A stretch of 7,561 bases of DNA from Treponema sp. (GTDB lineage Bacteria; Spirochaetota; Spirochaetia; Treponematales; Treponemataceae), in contig JAEDFX010000102.1 of NCBI GenBank assembly GCA_016297805.1, positions 1 to 7,561 on the forward strand, written 5' to 3'. The notes below the pieces were generated by a model. It did not search any database. It was not told the DNA's origin and saw only the letters and a list, made by a program, of their open reading frames with translations. Position 1 is the stretch's first letter; the number at the start of each line of letters is the position of its first letter. The translations under genes were made by a program, and so were the position numbers. This document shows, in pieces, positions 1 to 4,469 of this stretch.

Positions 1-214
1 AGACGGTGTTGGTGTAATGATTGGTCTTTCAGAAGAAAAAGGTCGTTCAGTTAAAGCTGACTTGCACCTTGGAATCTGTGGAGAACATGGTGGAGACCCA
101 GCTTCTATCGCTCTCTGTTACAAGCTCGGTTTGAACTATGTATCTTGTTCACCATTCCGTGTACCAGCTGCAAGACTTGCTGGAGCTCAGGCAGTTATTA
201 AATCACGTAAATAG
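1..214 (+). CDS. ppdK: Pyruvate phosphate dikinase, C-terminal end (5' truncated by window)
   Basis: This is the last 70 codons of a reading frame that enters from outside the window; the first complete codon begins at base 2 and the TAG stop is at 212-214. The encoded tail carries the hallmark PEP-binding end of pyruvate phosphate dikinase: CGEHGGDP, then a GLNYVSCSPFRVP block, then ARLAGAQA. In the PPDK family the cysteine of SCSPFRV is the active-site acid/base residue of the C-terminal TIM barrel, and it is present here. PPDK is cytosolic and interconverts PEP, AMP and PPi with pyruvate, ATP and Pi; PPi-linked glycolysis is common in anaerobes. PEP-utilising enzyme I of the PTS shares the fold, but the SCSPFRVP ending favours PPDK. 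The ATG at base 17 is internal to the frame, not a start. A strong terminator follows at 337-371. Confidence 0.93.
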   Translation, partial: DGVGVMIGLSEEKGRSVKADLHLGICGEHGGDPASIALCYKLGLNYVSCSPFRVPAARLAGAQAVIKSRK

Positions 215-216
215 GT

Positions 217-298
217 TAAATAGGCGAGTTTTGCGTTAGCGAAACTCGTAAGCACGCATTGCGTGCGACTTTTACGAAAGAACAGCTCGCCCGATTTA
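217..298 (+). other. Nested palindrome block, possible structured RNA or intergenic palindromic repeat
   Basis: Several complementary segments fit together. An outer helix pairs TAAAT (217-221) with ATTTA (294-298) and GGCGAG (223-228) with CTCGCC (286-291). Inside it, TTTTGC (229-234) pairs with GCGAAA (239-244) across a GTTA loop. CGTAA (247-251) pairs with TTACG (272-276) and encloses GCACGC (252-257) paired with GCGTGC (261-266). The result is a three-way junction. An alternative longer hairpin, 225-234 with 239-248, competes with the outer helix. The block is more GC-rich than its surroundings and has no coding potential. It could be a REP-like dispersed element, a processed 3' UTR of ppdK, or a small RNA ending at the terminator at 337-371. 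I do not recognise it as any named RNA family. Confidence 0.45.
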
Positions 299-336
299 TC
301 GAGCGCTAATAAATAGTTTTAGTTAAGTGCTAATTA

Positions 337-371
337 AAATGCTCTCTCAGAAATGAGAGGGCATTTTTTTT
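337..371 (+). terminator. Strong intrinsic terminator downstream of ppdK
   Basis: A 13-bp stem (337-349 with 354-366, one G-U pair at 343/360) is closed by a GAAA tetraloop (350-353). The 3' side runs directly into eight T residues (364-371). The A-rich 5' flank mirrors the T tract, so the opposite strand is also partly terminator-like. It most likely ends the ppdK transcript, or a transcript that includes the palindrome block upstream. Confidence 0.9.
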
Positions 372-433
372 GCCTGAGCTCCAGCCAGTCTGCCGACTTA
401 CCACTGGCAACTTAAAGATTGAGGTGTTTTGTG

Positions 434-500
434 GATACACTGATGGCTGACACTGGTGTATTTTTTTTAAGATGATACATTGATGACTGACATTGGTGTA
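434..500. repeat. Two 27-bp direct repeats, each a dyad, 40 bp apart
   Basis: Copies at 434-460 and 474-500 match at 24 of 27 positions; all three differences are transitions. Each copy folds on itself into a 10-bp stem with a 5-nt loop: 436-445 with 451-460 (one A/C mismatch), and 476-485 with 491-500 (all ten paired, three as G-U). The core ACAYTRRTGNCTGACA (437-452 and 477-492) recurs in the inverted repeat at 3319-3389 and at 3422-3437 on the other side of the lipoprotein-peptidase operon. They may be REP-like palindromes or a tandem operator; the 40-bp offset would put both on nearly the same face of the helix. Confidence 0.8.
436..468 (+). terminator. Terminator-like hairpin made by the first repeat copy
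   Basis: The first 27-bp repeat copy folds at 436-460 and is followed immediately by eight T residues (461-468), the layout of an intrinsic terminator. The stem is weak: 10 bp including two G-U pairs and one mismatch. It could act as a back-up stop for read-through past the terminator at 337-371. The second copy lacks a T tract. Confidence 0.35.
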
Positions 501-521
501 ACAATTATGTTATTGTGATTG

Positions 522-527
522 AAGGAG
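522..527 (+). promoter_or_regulatory. Shine-Dalgarno site that fixes the lipoprotein start
   Basis: AAGGAG lies 6 nt before the ATG at 534. An in-frame TTG at 519 would place this site inside the coding sequence and would prefix a signal peptide that already begins MKKS, so the ATG is the start. Confidence 0.85.
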
Positions 528-533
528 TTTGTA

Positions 534-1643
534 ATGAAAAAAAGTATTTATCTAATTTTGTGTGCAGCTGCACTCTTGTTTACCTCTTGTGGAAAGTCAC
601 AGGATTTAAAACCAATCAACATTCAACCAATCATAATTGAAGATGGGGATATTACTTATAAAGTTGACCCTCGAGCAGAATTAATGATGATTGCCTGTCG
701 CCTTGCTGAGGTAAGGACTTTCAAAGATGATAATAGTTCAGACTATGTAAAAACAATTGATAAGATGTTTGAAAAGCAGAAAGATCATCCTCTTGTAAAA
801 GATATCAATAAAAGAATGAAAAAATTCTACGGAAATGCTGATTACGAACTTAAAATTGTGGATTTCATTTCTGAAGATATGACTTCCTTCATCGTTTCAA
901 AAAAAGAAATGCCCGCTTATCTTAATGAATTCTGGAAGGGAGAAAATTTTGATAAGTTTATAAAGAATTTTAATGACTTTGCAGTAAAAGGCAATTTTGA
1001 AAAAGTATGGAAATTGTATGAGCTTCATCTAAAGGGAGAACTTTCTAAAGTAAAAGACTTCTATAACAAAAAACCAGAAATTTTACAGTTCTATAAAGAC
1101 TATTTCTATGGTGATGAAAAAGTTCGCTTTGAGATTTCTTCAACAAAAATTTTAGGAAATTGGGTAATTCCAATGCCTGTTTATACAGAAAATGGTCAGA
1201 AAGTTGTGAAGATTTATCAGTCGCCATATGGTGATCCAGCAAATGATTATGATGATATTTATATTCATTTGCAGTATGTAAATGGAGTTTGTTTTAACTT
1301 GATTCATGAAAATTGGGATAAAATTTCTGGAAAAACAAAAGCATTGGTGGATGAAATTTGTAAACAAAATAAAATTTCTACAAAGAAGTTTAAGGATTCT
1401 GCTTATAAATTTAATCTGGCCGATGTGTTATGTGCAGCAATTAACTCTGAATATATTTATGCAAATAAAGAGCCTGAATTTGCAGAAGAGGTGGATAAAG
1501 CTTATAAGAAATATATTCTCTATCAGAATATGGAAAAAATTGATGCTCTTTTTGCAGACTACAAAAATAACCGTCAGAAATATCCAAATTTTGAAGTATT
1601 CTTTACTGAATATTTGATTAATGTACTTAATAACGAGTTTTAA
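534..1643 (+). CDS. DUF4932-like lipoprotein with degenerate HExxH motif
   Basis: The product has 369 residues. Residues 1-19 are a lipoprotein signal peptide: basic MKK, hydrophobic core, and lipobox FTSC with the acylated Cys at 19, so it is probably membrane-anchored outside the cytoplasm. The body resembles the DUF4932 family as I remember it: a VDPRAEL block at 44-50 followed by MMIACRLAE, a DFAVKGNF-type segment mid-protein, and a late FNLIHENWD segment. Family members I recall have an HEFSH-type sequence here, suggesting a zinc peptidase ancestry. This protein has H258-E259-N-W-D262, so the second zinc histidine is replaced by Asp. The later family position where I expect a conserved Glu reads LADVLCAA, with Asp297. 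It may be a non-catalytic relative. The last codon lies 2 nt before the S41 peptidase gene, so the two are likely co-translated. Codon use is strongly A+T-rich compared with the pyr genes. The family call is from memory; the function is unknown. Confidence 0.72.
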   Translation: MKKSIYLILCAAALLFTSCGKSQDLKPINIQPIIIEDGDITYKVDPRAELMMIACRLAEVRTFKDDNSSDYVKTIDKMFEKQKDHPLVKDINKRMKKFYGNADYELKIVDFISEDMTSFIVSKKEMPAYLNEFWKGENFDKFIKNFNDFAVKGNFEKVWKLYELHLKGELSKVKDFYNKKPEILQFYKDYFYGDEKVRFEISSTKILGNWVIPMPVYTENGQKVVKIYQSPYGDPANDYDDIYIHLQYVNGVCFNLIHENWDKISGKTKALVDEICKQNKISTKKFKDSAYKFNLADVLCAAINSEYIYANKEPEFAEEVDKAYKKYILYQNMEKIDALFADYKNNRQKYPNFEVFFTEYLINVLNNEF

Positions 1644-1645
1644 TT

Positions 1646-3286
1646 ATGAAAAAACGACATTTATTCTGGATAATTCCTAGTGGGATAGTAGGGCTAGGGC
1701 TTATCGTATTTCTTTTAGGGCATTTTATTAGTCCTGTAAAAACAATGACGTTGCCTAAAAGAAGTAAAGATAAAAAAATCATCACAGAAAAAGAGATGAA
1801 GAAAGACTTAGCTTATCTTAAGTATTACTTTGAAAATCTTTATGTAGCCTATGATTATATGAAGGAACAGGGCTTTGATATTGATGCAATCTGCGATGAA
1901 ATCTATCAGAAAACCATGAAAGATATTAATGGCAGAAAAGAAATAGAATCCCAGAACTTTTTAAATTACATGACTGCTGCAGTAACAAGAAATTTCAAAA
2001 ATGTAGATTGTCATTTTGGAATTAATGGAAGAAGCCCTCAGGATTACAGAACTTTATATTTTTCTGATATTTATATTCGTGCAAAAAAAATTGGTGAAGA
2101 AACAAAGTATTTTGTAGAAAAAACTCAACGAGATCCAATTCCACAGGATATGTTAAAGAACTCCACTTATTTGCCAGTGGTGGAAATTCCTTCAGGTGAG
2201 GAGTATACAGGTCCACTCTCTAATCTTTATGAATATTTTGAAGGAAAAGAAATAATTTACCGTTACTGTGTTTTTACAGATCGCAATATCAAGCAGGCTA
2301 ATATATCTCTGAATGGTCAGAACGTAACGATTCCTGTAATTCCTTCAATTTCAATTTCTGCTTCTCAACAGTTCCAGGGCTTTAAAGAAACCAAGGATAC
2401 TCTTTACGTTTCCATGAGCGATTTTGTTTTTAATGATGGTAGTGATGATTATGAAGAACTGGGGAAACGGGAATTTCAGAAGCTTTGTGATGCAGCCCGG
2501 GAAAAATCACAAGGTAAAAAACATATCATTTTAGATTTGAGAAATAATGGCGGTGGAAGTCCAATTTTTAGAAATGCACTTTTTGCTAACATTTTGTACA
2601 ACAAATCAGAAATGACAGAAGAAACAATCAAAATTATCAACTCAATTGGAATGGATAACGAAGAATTGATTTTTTCTCCCCCAATTGGTGTTGTATACCG
2701 ACACAGAATTTTTTATGACATTAAAAAATATTTTAAGAATTGGAAATACAGAAAAACTTCGGAAAAATATGATTTTGAAATTTACAGAGATTATGAAGAT
2801 AAAATTTATAGCAAACCAACTCGTATTTTTGGACTAACTTCCTTTTTTGTGCCACAGAGAAAATACTATGTAAATCCTAACTATACTACCGATCGTAACC
2901 TTCCAAAACCAGATTTTCAGGGTGATATTTACGTTCTTACAAACCGTTATTCAGCATCATGTTCTGAATATTCTTTGGCCATGGCATATATTTTTGACAA
3001 AATGGACGGAATTACAGTTCATCACATTGGTGAAAATACTTGTGGTGCAGTTAGTTTTGTAAATCCATGTAGTGTTGTATTTCCATATTCTGGGGGATGG
3101 ATGTATATACCTACTGCCTGGAATAAATCTCAGGATTTTAATCATCCAAATTACAAGGGTGAAAGCTATGGCTGGTATCCTGAATACTGGACTTCAAGCT
3201 TTAATCTTATTAACACGCTCAGTAATTTGATTGATGATTCGGAACTGGCTGAGACTTTGAAGGGTTTAGAAAGACATCATTTGTAG
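1646..3286 (+). CDS. Membrane-anchored S41-family serine peptidase (tricorn/S41B-like)
   Basis: The product has 546 residues. After MKKRH, a single hydrophobic segment at about 7-30 probably anchors it with the catalytic part outside the cytoplasm. S41 landmarks appear in order: D121-C-H123, matching the DGH-type His motif; D297-LRNNGGG, the classic S41 core; S436-A-S438-C-S-E441 with S438 at the nucleophile position; and E506-SYGWYPE, resembling the EGxGxxPD end motif. The GExTxG block reads GENTCGA, so the CtpA-type catalytic Lys is missing. A Ser-His-Glu arrangement as in tricorn/S41B enzymes therefore fits better. No clear PDZ domain is visible. The ATG is 2 nt after the lipoprotein stop and has only a weak upstream purine run, which suggests translational coupling. 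The substrate is unknown; the lipoprotein is a plausible partner or target, by context only. A long inverted repeat follows at 3319. Confidence 0.82.
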   Translation: MKKRHLFWIIPSGIVGLGLIVFLLGHFISPVKTMTLPKRSKDKKIITEKEMKKDLAYLKYYFENLYVAYDYMKEQGFDIDAICDEIYQKTMKDINGRKEIESQNFLNYMTAAVTRNFKNVDCHFGINGRSPQDYRTLYFSDIYIRAKKIGEETKYFVEKTQRDPIPQDMLKNSTYLPVVEIPSGEEYTGPLSNLYEYFEGKEIIYRYCVFTDRNIKQANISLNGQNVTIPVIPSISISASQQFQGFKETKDTLYVSMSDFVFNDGSDDYEELGKREFQKLCDAAREKSQGKKHIILDLRNNGGGSPIFRNALFANILYNKSEMTEETIKIINSIGMDNEELIFSPPIGVVYRHRIFYDIKKYFKNWKYRKTSEKYDFEIYRDYEDKIYSKPTRIFGLTSFFVPQRKYYVNPNYTTDRNLPKPDFQGDIYVLTNRYSASCSEYSLAMAYIFDKMDGITVHHIGENTCGAVSFVNPCSVVFPYSGGWMYIPTAWNKSQDFNHPNYKGESYGWYPEYWTSSFNLINTLSNLIDDSELAETLKGLERHHL

Positions 3287-3318
3287 AAACAGAAACATAA
3301 TTGGGAAATAATTAGAAA

Positions 3319-3389
3319 TGGTACGCTGGTGTCAGACATTAGTGTTCCATACGTGGTATGGAACACTAATGTCTGACACCAGCGTACCA
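3319..3389. repeat. Perfect 34-bp inverted repeat with 3-nt loop
   Basis: Arms 3319-3352 and 3356-3389 are exact reverse complements around a GTG spacer (3353-3355). Each arm contains the repeat core TGTCAGACATTAGTGT (3330-3345 on +, 3363-3378 on -), related to the two copies upstream of the lipoprotein gene. It begins 33 nt after the peptidase stop. No T tract follows, so it is not a standard intrinsic terminator, although its transcript would fold very stably and could protect the 3' end of the operon mRNA. Perfect arms suggest recent origin or active maintenance. Confidence 0.93.
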
Positions 3390-3447
3390 CACCAGCGTAA
3401 AGCTAAAAATCTAGGTTTTAATGTCAGACACTAGTGTCACATTTTTT
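3390..3447. repeat. Partial and diverged further copies of the same repeat family
   Basis: CACCAGCGTA (3390-3399) duplicates 3377-3386 at the end of the long inverted repeat and looks like a truncated copy. A second unit at 3422-3437 matches the left-arm core (3330-3345) at 15 of 16 bases. It contains GACACTAGTGTC (3427-3438), a perfect 12-bp palindrome, followed shortly by six T residues (3442-3447), giving it a weak terminator-like look. These sit directly upstream of pyrF and may form part of its leader or promoter. Confidence 0.75.
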
Positions 3448-3470
3448 ATATTTATTGTATATTTTTCAAT

Positions 3471-4397
3471 ATGAATAAACATAATATGCAGCTCTTACAG
3501 GAGCTTTCTCAGAAAAACGGTCCTTTGTGTGTTGGTTTGGATACAGATCCTTCTTATATTCCAGAAAATATCCTTAAAACTTATGAAAGCCCAGCGGCTG
3601 CAGTTCTTGCTTACAACAAGGCAATTATTGAACGTGTTGCTAACGATAAATCTGCCTGCTGTTTTAAAGTTCAGATTGCCTACTACGAAGCAATGGGCCT
3701 TGAAGGTATGAAGGTTTATTCAGAAACTTTGAAGGCCGTTCGCGCCTCTGGCCTTATGGCAATTTCTGATATCAAACGTGGCGACATTGGTGCTACTTCT
3801 GATGCATATGCTAAAGCTCACTTCAAGGGCGATTTTGAAACTGACATTATCACAATCAATCCTTATATGGGCTTTGATACTTTAGTTCCATTCAGTAAAT
3901 GGGCTGCTCCAGAAATGGGTGGTAAAGGTGCATTTGTATTGCTTTGTACTTCTAATCCTGGTATGACAGATATTGAACATCAGGAGCTTAAAACTGGCGG
4001 ACTTCTTCTTGAACGTGTTGGTAACGAAATTGCTCGTATTGGTGAAGAATACAAACAGTTCTACGCTGATCAGACTTGTGGAGTTTTAGGTGCTGTTGTT
4101 GGTGCTACTCAGGAAGCTGATGCCCGCTATCTCCGCGATAAATATGCTGATACTTTCTTCCTAATTCCAGGATACGGTGCTCAGGGTGGTGCTGCTCGTA
4201 TTGCGGCTACTTTGCTTGATAAAGCTGGTGGTGCTGTAAATTCTAGCCGTGGCATTCTGTGTGCTTATAAAAAGGATGCTGAACTTGCTGGTAAACTTGA
4301 AGCTGGCACTTTGACTATGGCAGATATAGCTGATGCTGCAGCCCGCAACTCAATTTTCAGTAAAAACGATTTGTTAGGCGCTAAGGCAAGTCTTTAA
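3471..4397 (+). CDS. pyrF: Orotidine 5'-phosphate decarboxylase, subfamily 2 (long form)
   Basis: This cytosolic enzyme decarboxylates OMP to UMP, the last step of de novo pyrimidine synthesis. The 308-residue length and the GLDTDP opening (D24) place it in the longer subfamily 2 rather than the roughly 230-residue E. coli type. The catalytic D-x-K-x-x-D signature is intact: D100-I-K102-R-G-D105-IGAT. FKVQIAYYE lies before it. The phosphate-gripping elements are the PGYGAQG loop (233-239) and R260 in NSSRGIL. The annotated ATG at 3471 and an alternative in-frame ATG at 3486 both lack a visible Shine-Dalgarno sequence; the 20 bases upstream are almost all A and T. TATATT at 3447-3452 or 3458-3463 could serve as a -10, which would give a very short or absent leader. 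The fused pyrKD gene follows after 72 nt with its own promoter-like sequence. Confidence 0.95.
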   Translation: MNKHNMQLLQELSQKNGPLCVGLDTDPSYIPENILKTYESPAAAVLAYNKAIIERVANDKSACCFKVQIAYYEAMGLEGMKVYSETLKAVRASGLMAISDIKRGDIGATSDAYAKAHFKGDFETDIITINPYMGFDTLVPFSKWAAPEMGGKGAFVLLCTSNPGMTDIEHQELKTGGLLLERVGNEIARIGEEYKQFYADQTCGVLGAVVGATQEADARYLRDKYADTFFLIPGYGAQGGAARIAATLLDKAGGAVNSSRGILCAYKKDAELAGKLEAGTLTMADIADAAARNSIFSKNDLLGAKASL

Positions 4398-4439
4398 TTT
4401 TTTACTTTTCTTTTTCATTTGTAATTATTAGTTTAACAG

Positions 4440-4458
4440 TGTGATATAAATTATCACA
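4440..4458. promoter_or_regulatory. Dyad TGTGATA-N5-TATCACA, candidate operator or 5' hairpin
   Basis: The 7-bp arms 4440-4446 and 4452-4458 are exact inverted repeats around TAAAT. The dyad covers the whole extended -10 element (4442-4450) and ends on the first base of the Shine-Dalgarno AGGAGG (4458-4463). A repressor bound here would block RNA polymerase. It resembles a CRP-type TGTGA/TCACA site, but the half-sites are separated by 9 bases instead of 6. It could instead be chance symmetry in A+T-rich DNA. Confidence 0.4.
4442..4450 (+). promoter_or_regulatory. Extended -10 promoter element for pyrKD
   Basis: TG-A-TATAAA is an extended -10 hexamer with five of six consensus matches. No good -35 sits at 16-18 nt; TTGTAA at 4419-4424 is 20 nt away. 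Transcription from it would start near 4457, giving a leader of about 13 nt that still contains AGGAGG 6 nt before the ATG at 4470. This would let pyrKD be expressed separately from pyrF. Confidence 0.4.
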
Positions 4459-4469
4459 GGAGGCTGTTT

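Larger units (their letters stand above)
215..533. other. Gene-free intergenic stretch between ppdK and the lipoprotein gene
   Basis: No convincing open reading frame lies in these 319 bases on either strand. They hold a block of nested palindromes (217-298), the ppdK terminator (337-371), a short inverted repeat GCCAGT/ACTGGC (384-389 with 403-408) that I cannot interpret, and two 27-bp direct repeats (434-500). The promoter of the lipoprotein operon is probably in the last 60 bases. A weak candidate is TTGATG (480-485) and AATTAT (503-508) with a 17-nt spacer, but the -10 matches consensus at only four of six positions. Confidence 0.8.

Noticed and set aside
434..500. Start of a CRISPR array
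   Set aside because: There are only two units with a 13-bp gap between them, each a self-folding dyad, and no cas genes nearby.
519..533. TTG start giving a longer lipoprotein
   Set aside because: It would place the AAGGAG ribosome site inside the gene and add residues in front of a complete lipoprotein signal peptide.
1306..1617. 103-codon open frame in another + frame within the lipoprotein gene
   Set aside because: It has Lys/Ile/Leu-rich low-complexity content typical of an A+T-rich shadow frame, and the main frame carries the family motifs.
3319..3440. Insertion sequence or MITE with a known transposase
   Set aside because: No transposase frame or clear target-site duplication is visible; only the repeat units themselves can be supported.
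4440..4458. CRP/FNR binding site
   Set aside because: The half-sites TGTGA and TCACA are right, but the spacing is 9 bases instead of 6, so a classical site is not supported.
4398..4469. PyrR attenuator or pyrimidine riboswitch ahead of pyrKD
   Set aside because: The 72-nt gap is too short and A/T-rich, with no terminator/anti-terminator pair.
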